Origin: Agaricus subrufescens
Taxonomy: Eukaryota > Basidiomycota > Agaricomycetes > Agaricales > Agaricaceae
Reading direction: 5' to 3'
NCBI GenBank assembly: GCA_029945375.1
Contig: CM057068.1
Span: 1,288,233 to 1,352,232, forward strand
Length of the DNA stretch: 64,000 nt
The position numbers and the translations under genes were made by a program. The notes under the pieces were generated by a model. It saw nothing but the letters and a program-made list of their open reading frames with translations. It was not told the origin of the DNA and searched no databases. This document shows positions 1 through 11,890 of this stretch, in pieces. Every line of letters starts with the position of its first letter. Positions within the stretch are counted from its first letter, which is position 1.

Positions 1-227
1 ATTCCGAAGCTGATCAACTCATGTGCCATGCTGCACTGAGGATCCTCAAACAAGCTCCTGATGGAGTTTATAGGGACGATGCCCTTTATGGTGAATTGTA
101 CACCCACTATGGTATCCTCAAAAATGGACCTGGGACTGGTGAAAACATCGCCCTTTCATGGCCGGACCCAGAGGCCAATAATTATCTATTACGATTCCGT
201 TTGTTCTGAGAAGCTGTCACCGTACTT

Positions 228-946
228 GTGCATGGGCTCGAAAGGGGCGAAGAGTCCTGTCAGAGTCTGTTCTACATACATGTGTTGACTACATGTTTCA
301 CTTCACCTTTTACTAACTTTCCGTTTACTGCTTTGCAAGACTTTACTTTTGTGAGTTATAATAAGCCCCTTCCTATATACTTCACTGAACTTAAGTGCCA
401 GGCCGAATGCCGTAGACGTGAGCTCCTGGAACATGGTATCCTCAAGCAAGTTCCGCTGCACACTATAAATCATAATATGATCAAACGCGGTTTCTACTTG
501 CATTTCAGAGGTCCAGCAGTTGAACAAGCTAACCCGTGGAGTAGATATTGTAAGGTAAGTCTGACTGTTATTGATCGCTTGCGATTTAGTAATTTTATCT
601 GTGTTCTTAGCACAAAAGGGATGGAGCGTGGGAAGGTGATAGCCAGGACTGGTCTACTTCCTTTACCTACGTTGATGTGCCGTCGTCTCGTCATGGGTGC
701 TATCGCTGCTCCAAACGATTTTTCCATCAGTTCGAAACACGGCAGAGTCATCTTGTCACGGTTCTTAACCTCACACCTGAATTCCGCATGATAGAATTCC
801 GATTTATTGATCCTGATGATGGTGTGTCGGAATGGATATATAGCTTTAAGATTGGAGACGACAACAGATTTTGCTCCAATATTGATTGGGACATAGCATT
901 CGATGATGATGACGACGACGATGATGATGATCGCCGTCGACGATAG
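228..946 (+). CDS. Unrecognised protein with poly-Asp tail (start uncertain)
   Basis: I do not recognise this protein. A reading frame open from 228 runs to a donor after base 554 (TGTAAG|GTAAGT). A 56-base intron ends in TTCTTAG at 610, and the second exon, 611-946, continues the frame to TAG. Exon 2 encodes a Cys/His-containing stretch (GCYRCSKRFFHQF), then a charged region, and ends with about ten consecutive Asp residues followed by four Arg. The acidic run is encoded by mixed GAT/GAC codons. The true start is unclear: the ATG at 228 opens the frame, but codons before about 390 look poor and an upstream exon is likely. The open frame at 21-209 may belong to the same gene or to a neighbouring fragment. 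The splice junction is convincing; the function is unknown. Confidence 0.4.
901..931 (+). repeat. GAY trinucleotide tract coding for Asp run
   Basis: This is a run of GAT/GAC triplets inside the last exon of the gene ending at 946. Synonymous mixing suggests that either selection on the Asp run or an old microsatellite maintains it. Confidence 0.7.
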
Positions 947-1619
947 GACCGGTAGCCTTACAATCCGCTGCTTGATTCCACTGTGGTACAAGTCGTAGCA
1001 CTCGTTCAACTTTATATAGAATGTATCATATAAAGCTCCAATTGTGCGTGCTAATGTTCGCTGACCATCAAGATTTCCGATGCTGATGAATTATCTGAGA
1101 AGATCCAACTTGTGATTATATATTCTTGCCCCTCAGTCGCCTGATTGTTCGTTCTATGGTATATTTCCACTACGTAGTGTTATCGCGCCAAATATGCGAG
1201 TTGGAACGTTAAATAAAAGGTCTTCATTGCATAAGTTGTGCTCAATTTTCAACTTCTAGTCATGGATTAAATGTGGACAATATAATTCCTTTAATTTATG
1301 TTAATCAAATGATACTCGGTACCATATCCGCAAATATCACGAAGCGCGTATTTTTTAATACCATACACCCACTTGTCCAAGCAACGTCAGGTCTCTGTTC
1401 ATTCTGAAAAGCCTACATTGGTATCCGCTATGGATTTTTTGCAAGAGTATTTCGCAATCAGGATAAAACATTCTTCACCGCCTGGCTACATCGTTTCCTG
1501 GTAAGTCCTTGCATACACTTCCTGGAATCTGTTCTGCGAGCTTTGGTCGCCTGATACGCTGAGAGAAAAGACTTGTATAGTCTTGTATCTATACATAATA
1601 CGAATTTTTTGTATTACTT

Positions 1620-1775
1620 AGACAATGGAGATGACTCGTCGTCTGCAACCTCCATCTCGTCATGGCCTCAAACGCTGCCCCGCCTCCTCCAAATACTGAG
1701 CAAGAGCGCACAAATTCTCCTCGCAGCTTCCTTGTCTTCGATCCTTGAAAGTAACCTTCAGTACCCTCAAGTCAT
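1620..1775 (+). pseudogene. Decayed 5' copy of the membrane-protein gene at 4323
   Basis: From about 1620 the sequence matches the region just upstream of and including the start of the gene at 4323. The shared leader is CTGCAACCTCCATCTCGT (CCGCAACC... in the intact gene), followed by ATG at 1662. The encoded peptide keeps the pattern of the intact gene (AAPPPPN.EQERTNSPRSF against AAPPNPSAEQDYTDSPRKF). The Trp codon of the intact gene (NPWK) is TGA here at 1746-1748, and similarity fades soon after. It is therefore a truncated relic of a duplication. It abuts the 3' end of the minus-strand gene at 1776. Confidence 0.6.
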
Positions 1776-2595
1776 CTATACGTGACCAAGTTGTGCCGAC
1801 GGAGAGTACTTTTCCAAGGAAGGGCTAATCACGCTAGAGCGCACACTATCAGAATCCTTTGAAAAGTGCTTATCTACGTTCTCATAGTATTCCTCACTGG
1901 CCATAGTCTGGGCCAAGTGGTGGTAATAGTCCAGTTTCACGATGCACGCATCTGCACGACTGTTAAAAACGGATGGGAAGAGACGCGAGGGCACTTACAA
2001 ATCATGATGACTATGGGAAGAATGGCAGTCCAGGTAATCGCCGATTTCGGTGCGTGTTTGAGCTTGTCGAGGGCGTTGCAAGTGTTGATGATTTCAGTGT
2101 CGCTCGAACCGTGAACACATTCTTCCTTGGTCTGATTGTTATAATTGACGGCGTTGAAGATTACTGTGATGAAAAGCCCGGTCGCAATTTGAAGCATTAT
2201 AGTGATGAAAATGGGGTAAATCTCTATCTTGAGAAGTTTGATATCTTTTTTGTAAATACCCAAGAATCTGCAGGTATTGCCAGTAAGTTCGTGATTGGAC
2301 GTGATAATTTCACCAATAATCAATTTATGAGCGTACCCTACAAGACTCAAAAGGGCGCAAAATATGTAATTCAATCCACTTGAGATGAGTGCCGCTATCA
2401 AAGAATTGCTACCCTCCACCTGGGACACTGGTACACATTGGTGAGATAATCGGAAGAGCCGGAACAAGCGCACTCACGAACTCCCTTGGTGTTGGCCAAA
2501 TTTAAAAGACAAAGGAAACCGCCTGCTGCTGCTGCGCAGGAACACGTCTGAAGAAGGGAAACGAGTAGTGCCCATGTTCGAGAGGAACAGTTCAT
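1776..2595 (-). CDS. Four- to five-span membrane protein, unknown function
   Basis: A three-exon minus-strand gene: 2595-2478, 2427-1999 and 1951-1776. The splice sites are GTGAGTGC...TACCAG and GTAAGTGC...GTGCAG, and both junctions keep the frame. The product is about 240 residues. Exon 1 is almost entirely hydrophobic (LLVSLLQTCSCAAAAGGFL), which fits a signal anchor or first span. Exon 2 adds three more clear spans, around SLIAALISSGLNYIFCALLS, IFITIMLQIATGLFITVIF and AITWTAILPIVIMI. Exon 3 is a soluble, Ser-rich, charged cytosolic tail. An NxT site (NYNNQT) lies in the loop before the last span. The layout resembles small basidiomycete MARVEL-like four-span proteins, but I see no diagnostic motif. 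Confidence 0.6.
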
Positions 2596-4322
2596 AATGA
2601 AGTAATAAATGTAGCGACCGCTGGGGCAGGACAGGTGGTGGGGGGGAAGAATCAGGTCTGTCGCCTTTGTTCTGCTGCGCAGACCCTCTGTTTATAGATA
2701 TCAAGGCTGTGCACGATGGGATAGAGGTTGGGCCTTTCACGCAAGAATGGACTAGGCTCAGGAAGCATGAGGTAAAAGGCCGAACGTTGCGCGAGGGCGT
2801 TGATATCTATCACCTTCCTAGAGTTAAATCCTTCCAACCTAGATTCTACTTTCCAACCCCGGGCTTGTAGTCCGAAAATAAGACCTGTCGTGCATTCGAA
2901 CTAGTCCCCGCATCGCCGGTAGTATGAGGCTGCTGTGTTCTTACCTCAAAATTTAGTGTGCTTCCCGAGCGAGAGTCAGCAGATAGCACCGCATTAGCAG
3001 TTTTAACTGATGGGCCATCATTCAACAGCATATCCCATGCACTGCACGTTGTCCTATGGGTGATTACCTACTTACTAGAACAGCAGTGATACGTAACAAG
3101 TCTCGAACCTATTCAAACAAAAAGACGACTTACACCCGAGCATGAATAAGACATGATGCAGATTTGAATACGTGCATGACTACCTAAGGGTTCGAAGCAG
3201 CACTATTATACTACGGGCTTCTGTAGCGTCTATACCTTGGAGGAGTCTTGTTAGAAGATTATCATAGGTCTGAAAAGGAAATTATCACTTGCTCGAGAAC
3301 TATCTGATCCGATTTTCATGCATTGAAAATGAGCCTATGTGTTTGACTGCCTTCGAGGCCACGTGTAGGATTGGGTGTAATTATACTACACGCTGACGAA
3401 GTATTTCAATGTTCCTGCGTTCGCAATTGCGCCTCCACTGTAACCCCGAAGCGATTCTCTCTCTCTCACTTGTCATACGTGTCTCTCTGTCGCTTTTGCC
3501 TGCTACCGGTTTTGAGGCCTCGCGACTATTTCACCAGTCGCATTGTTAGAAAAACTTAGCGTTCTTCATATAGCATGAGGGGCAACGCTCGTTAACGTGA
3601 AGTGCTGATATCATCAGTGAAAGTCCAGGTTGGGTACAAGCAGCAACAACAACAACTCACTATAATTCTCGGGTTGTTGTCGGCTGTGATATCGAGCAGT
3701 TGCTTCAACAGCAGCGGTGTAACAAATATCTGTGTCACGTACTATTGCCAGCAAGTTTCAGAGCACTGGGGAGGTTGGCATTCCGACGGGTGCGTGGGAC
3801 TAAACCGGCACTTCTCTCCGTAACAGACAATCTGAGAGCCTTGCGAGTGAGCACAAACGGGCCGTTGAATATTCTACTGACCAATTCCTCTGGCTGAAAA
3901 ATATACTCAGTCAGGATAGCTCGTTCCAGGTAATATCAGGTTCAAACACACCTGGACAACAACATGGCCGCAGGAGAAGTGTTTGTTGATCCTAATGGAA
4001 GTGAGTCACGTTGAGCATAACGAGGCATGCATGCGACACTGACTGTCTGTAGCGGCACATTTCTAACGTGTAAATAATCTGAGGAAAGACTTGCATGTTA
4101 CTCGACTCGGAGTTTGAGTGCGGTGCTACTTATTTGGATGCAAACATGGTCATCTGTCTAGTGTCTGTATACAGCTTCTAAAATTGAATTTTACGAGCTT
4201 GAGTCGCGCGGCGTGGTGAAAAGAAAGACTTATTTAGTATTCTATGTAGTCACATATAAAGGGAGTTCCTGGCATTAGATAAGCAATGTTGATGACCCTT
4301 CGTCCGCAACCTCCATCTCGTT
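2596..4322. other. Gene-less stretch
   Basis: Only short, poorly biased open frames occur on both strands, and none has convincing splice partners. The last part (about 4280-4322) is the 5' leader of the next gene and is the part duplicated at 1620. Confidence 0.5.
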
Positions 4323-5519
4323 ATGGGTTCGACCGCCGCTCCGCCCAATCCAAGTGCTGAACAGGATTACACAGACTCTCCTCGCAAATTCCGTGCTTTC
4401 AATCCTTGGAAGGCAACACTGCAAGAGTGTTTGATAGCAAGACACCCAACAAATGGCACTGGTTCGCTACGTGGCAGAGAGAACCCCGATACTCCATTGA
4501 GCTTTGGGTGGCGAGAAACCGTCATCATATTCTTGACAGATTGGATTCCGCGCCGAATCATCATCAATCTTCTTTTTCACATTCCTAGCATCTACATATC
4601 ACGTTTCGAAGCGGCTATAAACAAGGAACGTCTATCCGTCGCTGATTTGAAACGCCTTGCACACGAGGAGATAATTAAAAAAAGACATCGGCGGCCACCA
4701 CTTTTTGAGCTCGAGCTTGTACCCAGCTTTGTTGGCGATTACAATATCACTCAAGTGGCCCTTATCGCCTGGTTCTGGTATGTGTGTCTAATGAGATGGA
4801 CCATGAGTAATCAACATTGTCTTCTATCGGCAGGATCTGGGGGTTTACTTTATGGGCGCCCGGACAACGGACAATTTTTCAACCATATGACCCTGCAATC
4901 TACATCTTTTGGTCTTGGTCCGCTATATGCGCTCTGATAAGTTCGATCTACCACATGACAGTAGACCTGGTCCTGTTCCCTATTCGACGTCAAGGCCCTT
5001 TTTATGACTCGTCCCAAACTGATGTGCGCGCGTATTGGGATCTCAGAGTAGCTATGGTACATCACATTTGTACTCTCCTGTCATTGTCATGGGAAATCTG
5101 AAGAACTTCTATTTCAGGAGCTCCAGGACATACAGCAACCCATTTGTTGGAATACATTTGTGGATTTATCTATGGTTACAGTTTGGGCGATATGGTAAGC
5201 GTTTCGTTCGAACCATTCACAATCTCTACTGACAACAATCCGCCCCTGAAGGGCGTATGCCAATCTTGGAATATTCTTCGTACTCATCTGGTTAAGGACA
5301 AAATCATATATACCTGTTGACGTGGGTTTGTTACCTCAGCCGGTTGCACAGCGAATAGTCCAAACAACCTGGAAATATTTGGCCATACTGGGTATCATCA
5401 ATTTTGTTAGCTCCATCCAAAGCCGAAGAAAATTTAACGAAGAAAGGATTGATTGGGTGAAGAGGGAAAGCGCGATAGGAGGGGCCCTTCCTTCTCCTTC
5501 TGATGCCGCTGAGGATTAG
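4323..5519 (+). CDS. Multi-span membrane protein, unknown function
   Basis: Four exons (4323-4777, 4834-5047, 5118-5194 and 5252-5519) give 337 residues. Introns begin GTATGT, GTAGCT and GTAAGC and end CGGCAG, TTTCAG and TGAAG, and every junction preserves the frame. The N-terminal 50 residues are Pro/Ser-rich and soluble. Then comes a hydrophobic helix in FGWRETVIIFLTDWIPRRII, a Lys/Arg-rich segment, and at least three further spans: around residue 150-200 (IAWFWIWGFTLW, then IYIFWSWSAICALISSIYHM), VTVWAIWAYANLGIFFVLIW, and YLAILGIINFVSS near the C-terminus. High Trp content and the pattern PFYDSSQTDVRAYW faintly recall fungal wax-synthase-like MBOAT proteins. No catalytic His region is visible, so I assign no function. 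A decayed 5' copy lies at 1620-1775. Confidence 0.6.
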
Positions 5520-8500
5520 ATATGAAGATTGAATGTTGAGCGCTGTGTGGAGGTGGTGACCTTGCCGGTGATCGGACCTGAATTGAGTCGATTTTTAGTG
5601 TATAGTTGTCATGTATTCTCTCATGGTCTATTTTTTTGGTTGGTGCTTTTGAAACTATTATGCTCCATTTATAATGAATACTCCTTTGCTCTTTTGCGTT
5701 CTAACAATCCAACTTGGTTCTCCGCATGAAGCGAACGGTGCAGTCTAACAGGAATATACAGGCCGACGGCAATAGTACCGAAAGTCAACACATTCCGTCA
5801 ACTGATTGAATGAAACCACTTTTCATATCCCTTGTGAGCCCACCACCAATTATATCCAAAGCATCACAGTTACTAAGGTATACCGAGCGTTGTGATGATC
5901 TAAAAAAGGGAATGATACCAATATCATCCAGAGAAGACAGACAAACGTCGACAGTGCGGTCGAGCCACCGCCGCCGGGTGTCCGTATTGGTGATATGCGG
6001 CTGAGTATGATGAGAGGAATAGAAGTCCTATTAGCCTTGTTGGGTTTGGTTTCATCTCTGTCTATATGTCAAGTTGGAAGGTTGAATTTGGGTGAGATGA
6101 GACAGTTGGACTTAATTGTGGCTGGTATGAATGAGGTAAGATGGGGTTGAATATGTCACGGTGTTTCTCGGTCATTAGCTTTACAGTCGTGTAAAATGGG
6201 AGCGGTGAGAATGCACAAACACCTCGAGAATCACTTGGAACACACTTCAGACAGTGCCGTCCAGGGAGATTGTGCTTACAGTAGATTCAAGATATACGTT
6301 AACATAGACGTCCCATGGAGCACGGCCTTCCTAGAAATATGGTTGAGCTAAGGAGCCCGTTGCACAGCAGGACCGAGAGTCATGCATTCATGGCCGAGCA
6401 AGGTGAGGTGGCTGGCGTCGAGAAGTGGCCGTCATGGACTGTGGCGTTTATCCGGAGGCCAAGTTACGACATAGCCGTACCCGAACACTCAAGCGTAGAG
6501 AATGGTATAGACCCTTACGTTCCGATGCTGCGGCGATGTACGTTGTCTCGCCGGTATTCACTTCCAACACAATGGTCTTTCCAAGGGTGGGGAGAATTGA
6601 TGGAGACGAAGTCTTTGAAAGCTCCCACTCTAATAAACAACTCCTTGTTTGCGGAGCGGTGCATTCAACCTGAAACAAGAAAACGGCGTTTGCGCCGCAG
6701 GGACAGTGCCAAGATGTAATTTTCATACATCCAAGCTGCTGGGGTCGTAACCATCAACCTGCGTTATATGTAAGCCATTAAACATATCAATACGTTGTGA
6801 CATTCGCGAAGCATCTGCCGAAGTAAAGCCATACCGGAAAAAGAAAGAGAAACAAAAAAAAACCACTCTGCACCGGGAATCGTTATACTCGATCTTCAAT
6901 ACTCCCTACCTTGGCTACTTCTCGACCAACTTCTAGTTCCCCACTGCCCGGGACGGTCACAATGAGGAATAAGAATCGTTCATCATGCTTCACTACTTCG
7001 GCATTTTCCGCCTCGGGTTGCTGAGTGGGTGACATTGATAGTGCAAATGCTGATACGGAGTATTGTCAAGTTGTTCGAAAATATCCTCTCTCAGAGAGGC
7101 TCAAGTTTCAAGTTAAATCCGACAGATGGGTGGCATGTATATTCCTGTATTGATATCCGTCATTCGATGTTGAATGTGATTCCGTCGGCTCCGATTCAGC
7201 GAAAATTGCCGGTTAAACCCACGGACAAGGCAAGAAAGGTATTCCAGCACACAGAACTACAAATATCCTAAACTTTTACAGACACTACTGCCGAAAATTT
7301 TAACTGAACTAGGCTGTAGCAAAGCGCCACCGCAACCGCGGGGAACCCATAGAGAACTGCTCAACCAATTGACGATACGAGTCGTAAGAATCATAAATAT
7401 GTCGCTTCAGCAGTGACAATGCATTGTCTCTGAGGCTCTAAATCAAGTCGCAAGGGAGACTTGGTAGGCGCTATCGTAACCAAGCAAAATCGAATCAGAA
7501 CTAGTGAATGAAGATCGAAGATTAAAGTTCTATGGGCCTTAAGGCGGCTCATTACATGTTCATAGTCGCTCAAAAGGCGGTACCAAAGGGCCGGAAATTA
7601 GGGATATAAGATTAATTAGGCGTCATAAACTGCGACAGAGAAGCAGATCAGTCAAAGAAGTAACAGCAATTGCTCATTTTTCTAGAGAGCTAAAAATTAA
7701 TCAAATATCAGGTGTATTGGGGTCGTACACCAGGTAGTATTATATGTTTTCACAAACGATCGGTGAACCATCAATAGCATTAAGTCAAACACAGGAGTAG
7801 CTGTTATGAAGTTGCTACCAATACGCAGGCTCTGTACTCGTGCTCGGCATTAAAAATGAAATTTGAATCAGACCTAGAACCCTTTGTTAGGTCGCGCTAG
7901 AACAATCAGTGACTCAGTTACCGCGGAGAAGAATCGAGAAGGCAACAATGAGGGTGGAGAAGAGGCGTAGATAATAAAATCCGATGAGAAGATTTGCCTC
8001 GAGCCTGGGCGCCACGCTCAATGTGCAATTCCCGGAGGGTGGGGATAGTGGAGCGCCCTTGTTCTATTCCTGCTGCAGCTTCAATCTGACTTGTCAAGCG
8101 TTCCGCCCATGTATTTTCTTCATTTATCCACCCAACAGCAAATTTTCACCCGCGGTTATCGTATGCCGGAGGGTATCAATTCTGGAATTCCACGTATAAG
8201 TGTTCAACAAGCTGTCCACCAATCCTAGGACACAAACCACTGGCAGTTTCCCACCCTGTTAGATGGTTGCTAACGTGGTCCCACTCACCCCACCCTTCTT
8301 GAGTTAACATCATCGACTGGGTGATATTTAGTACATACCCCTACCCCTACTTCTGTCTATATACGGATAACAGAAAGACATGTCAATCGCTTGATGGTTC
8401 TAGTGTGATCATGTCAAGAATTTTCGACAGACCTCCGAGATTGGCTTCTTACGTCAGTAAGATTATCTACTTTGCTAAGCCCGTAGTCATCTAGTCAATT

Positions 8501-9020
8501 TTCAGCTTGAAACGTTATTTCTCAGAAGAAATCACGATTTTACTGAGCGTCCCATAACATTCGCCCTCTTGTTGAATAAAGACTCGATACATATCATTAC
8601 TGAGAAAATGTTTTTGTTTCCACATTCAGTATGGAGCAGGTGGAAACAATACACTGGGATGACACCCCCGACAGGACGGCGACAAGGTGGGTGGATTACT
8701 GTGGCTCCACAACTGAAAGCATAATGGCTTCTGGCACGCTGGAAGAGCATCAAAAACTTCAGGCCCTGGAAGATTTCGTCTTCTCGTTAAAAATTCTAAC
8801 AGAGAACAGTGGAGCGATTGCCAGTTTTCCACAATCATATGCAGAGTTTGGCAGTTTTTTTCTCACTGGCTGTAAAAGAAGCTGTTGTAACCCCGTTTAA
8901 TTCCACATCATACATCTCGGGATTTGAATGTAGTATCGCACTACAACATTGATGTCGTAAGTGTTGGTTATTTTTGGCGGGTAGCGTCTACTGACCAATC
9001 TAGAGATCGAGAGAGCCTCT
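5520..9020. other. Long gene-poor stretch
   Basis: About 3.5 kb without a recognisable gene. The best candidate is a minus-strand frame at 6448-6726, listed separately. A plus-strand frame at 8631-8900 (89 codons) has protein-like composition but no motif, splice partners or promoter that I can support. Confidence 0.5.
6448..6726 (-). CDS. Possible small gene or exon, unknown
   Basis: A minus-strand open frame of 92 codons starts MKITSWHCPCGANAVF. An internal acceptor-like sequence (TTTCTTGTTTCAG, ending at about 6671) and a donor-like GTAAGGG near 6513 bracket a stretch that reads like a real beta-rich exon (LPTLGKTIVLEVNTGETTY). It may be a single small ORF or one internal exon of a longer or decayed gene. 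I recognise no family. Confidence 0.25.
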   Translation of the reverse strand: MKITSWHCPCGANAVFLFQVECTAPQTRSCLLEWELSKTSSPSILPTLGKTIVLEVNTGETTYIAAASERKGLYHSLRLSVRVRLCRNLASG

Positions 9021-9027
9021 CTCGACG

Positions 9028-9035
9028 TATAAAAG
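9028..9035 (+). promoter_or_regulatory. TATA box of hydrophobin gene
   Basis: TATAAAAG lies 121 bases before the hydrophobin ATG and is followed by a C/T-rich leader, as is common for highly expressed fungal genes. Confidence 0.6.
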
Positions 9036-9148
9036 AGTCAACCTATACAGCTCCTGATTTCCATCGCAAAACATCTCTCGTCGTTGTTTTACACACTTCA
9101 CAACCTCTCTCTCAGCTACACGCACTTCTCTAACCACACTCATTCAAA

Positions 9149-9599
9149 ATGTTCTCTAAAGCCACTCTCTTTGTTGCCTCCGCCTTTGCTCTCGGTGCTC
9201 TCGCCGCCCCTGGTGGAACTCCTGACAATGCATGCGCTACTGGCACTCTCAACTGCTGTTAGTCATTTGTTGAGCCTCATTGTGCCTTACCAGTATTGAT
9301 ATATTTGTTGCCCAGGCAATTCCGTCCAAAATGCCAACAGCTCTGCTGTTCAAACCCTCCTCGGTCTGATCGGTGCCGCCGTTGGACCAGTGACTGGTCA
9401 AGTTGGTATCAACTGTACCCCCCTTAGTGTCATCGGTGTAGGTGGCAACAGCTGTACCGCCCAGACCGCCTGCTGCAGCGGCAACACTTTCAGTAAGTCT
9501 TGGTGAACAATACAGTGTGTTTAAGCAAAGAGACTAACATTTGTGTTATTAGACAGTCTCGTCACTGTGGCCTGCACCCCGATCAACGCTAACCTCTAG
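9149..9599 (+). CDS. Class I hydrophobin
   Basis: A small secreted surface-active protein that self-assembles at hydrophobic-hydrophilic interfaces such as hyphal walls, aerial hyphae and fruit bodies. Three exons (9149-9257, 9316-9492 and 9553-9599) give about 110 residues. The first 20 residues (MFSKATLFVASAFALGALAA) form a signal peptide. The mature part has eight Cys with spacing C-X6-CC-X32-C-X12-C-X5-CC-X12-C, which fits class I: the long second loop separates it from class II. Intron 1 splits the codon at the first CC pair and intron 2 lies before the last Cys, as in many agaricomycete hydrophobins. It is a single copy in this window with its own TATA box. Confidence 0.95.
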
Positions 9600-11890
9600 A
9601 TAGTTTGGCGGACTCTACCCTCCTATTGGTCTGATAGTTGTGCTCGTATACCCTGTTGTGTCGCTGTTGTATCTATGTTAACTCGAGAGTAGTATTGTGT
9701 CCTCTTTGCATCTTGATTTTCGAGCGAGTATAAGCTTTATTTAATTAGGCGGGTAAGGAGTCTGATAATGGCCTATGCTTTTTTTGAATCCGACACTGGT
9801 CGCTTTTGAACGGACTTATAGGAGAACAAGGCAGGTGTTAGGGCGCAACTCTATTGCATTAAAATATACATAATGTACTCTTGATCACAAACTTTCGATA
9901 TGTTTTCAATTGTTCATGCTCGGATGGCTTAATTGACGCTTGACCGGTAGAGAGACAACTATACCTGTGAATTACGTACTATTGCTTATATTGACTGGCC
10001 AGGCCTACTCAGCACTACTCAGCACTCGGACTGATATCCTCTTCCGCCGCCTCTGAAAGAAAAATACCCTTATCTCCTGAGCTTTGAGGACTCCTCGGTC
10101 TTGCTTCTGGTCCTTGCTTTGTTTCTAGTACTGAATACACTATCCTATATCCTTACCGCAAAAGTAATAAAACAAAGGTGCCGAGGGGAACAGGGGCTAG
10201 AGCTTACAGCCGCCCCTGAGTCAGACTTTCTATTATTATCGCACACTAAAAGACGCGATCAGCGTATGTGATTTACGTTTGCCTGTTCTAATCGGTTCAT
10301 GCACATAGATATAGTACAGGGTAGGGGCCTGAGGCGGTCTAACCAGAACGGATCAGGAACAGAAATTTAGGAGCTAGCTTCATCTAGTACATCTTATATC
10401 GCCCACTAAATGGGTGCCTGTATATACAGTCCCGATGTTTGACTTGATTGGAGTGTACACATGCGATGAACTATAGCCGCGGCAAAGTCCTAGAACGTTT
10501 GTATATCGGTCTCGATTGAACTGGAACAGCGATCAAGCCATGGACGGGACCCATCTCGCGACATTAACTGACAACAAGAATAAGGCAGGTACCACACGTA
10601 CAGGTGTCTTATTTTTGAGATGCGCATACCAAGACCAGATATACCCGCAGAAGCTGCTTATCGATACTGATCCACATTGGAATGATAGAGTGAGGCATGT
10701 CAGACGCTCGGATCTTAGAAAAGACAACCAAAGAGAGATACAATCCGTACTCAGCGGGTTAACTTGGAAAAATATAGAGCTTGACTAAAAAAATATGCGA
10801 GCTAAGATGGTAATGGTCTCTGAGATATTTTCAGAGTTGCTTGCTTATTATTTCGTGTGCCTTGATATCGCTTTGTAAGGAGAACGGGTCCTCTATTTGT
10901 GACGGTGGAAAGCGGATGTATGGAATGACTACAATGAGACAGTGGGGTTGTAGAATTGTAAAAGGCCTAAGACGGGCGTTATACACAGTAAAGATCCACT
11001 CGGACCTAAGAAAGACGGAATCGTATAAGCACCGAATCACTGCAAAGTAATGAAAACCGAAACATAAATTTCTGGCTCAGCTTTCCGTTCTTGGTTCTCC
11101 CCTCGTCAATCCTCTAAACGGTTCCTTGTCTCTGAAACAAACAAAGAACAAGTGTACACAGAGCACAAGATATGAGAGGGAAAGAACCGCCGATTCATCA
11201 ATGTTATTTTTAAAAATAACATTTCAACGGAAGAGTGCGAAATTGTCATCAAAAGGGCAGAAAGATGGGAGCATCATTGGGAGCATGGAGGATGATACGT
11301 ACTGAATGGACCACGGCAGACGGAAGAGACGGGCACATTATTTCCTCCTTGATTGAAGGAAGACTTTCCCGTCCATGACAGGTCACAGAAGAGGAGGAAG
11401 CCGCCGATCACATGTCGACTGAATGGAATTATTGTCTCACGGTCATGCGGAATCGTTCTTCATTCAACATATCCAATATCCAAGGCCAAAGGAAGGATTG
11501 CGTCTAGACGCCTTTGATCCAACCGTAGTTGCCAGAGAATCACGCGCTGCAGTGTCCTCCTAGTGCGCGGCGCTTGCTATCTTTTAGCAGAGGGGTCAAT
11601 CTTCCAGGCGTCGGACACAAGATTAGTAGAAATTCTTCGAAGCACCATCGGGTTACGTGAATTAACTACGCTACATCCAATATTTTCGTGGGATAGGACC
11701 CAGGCAACACGAAGACATCTCTCCGTTTTGTTTTTTGGTTGCTCGGGCTACCTGTCAAATTTCGGACCCGAGACATCCTGAAATCATGCTGGACCTGACG
11801 TGTTGACTCTGACTCGACCTGAGTCACCGGAACGATACTTAAGTACAACGAGACCTCTCCTGATCATTCCTCTCATCCTTCCAACTCGAT
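9600..11890. other. Gene-less stretch before the RT-like gene
   Basis: No supported gene. Short open frames at 10516-10788 (plus) and 11563-11781 (plus) lack motifs and splice partners. A perfect palindrome lies at 11200-11223. Confidence 0.5.
11200..11223. repeat. 24-bp perfect palindrome
   Basis: AATGTTATTTTT is followed directly by its reverse complement. It is AT-rich and lies about 670 bp upstream of the RT-like gene. It could form a cruciform or be a dyad binding site; no function is shown. Confidence 0.6.

Noticed and set aside
494..1009. 171-codon minus-strand frame overlapping the first gene
   Set aside because: It is the complement of the poly-Asp exon, whose GAT/GAC codons read as Ile/Val runs. 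The plus strand has a clean splice junction and better protein character.
4834..5519. Assignment of the 4323 gene as a wax synthase/MBOAT acyltransferase
   Set aside because: The Trp-rich spans and a weak SLRxFW-like pattern are suggestive, but the expected catalytic His segment is missing.
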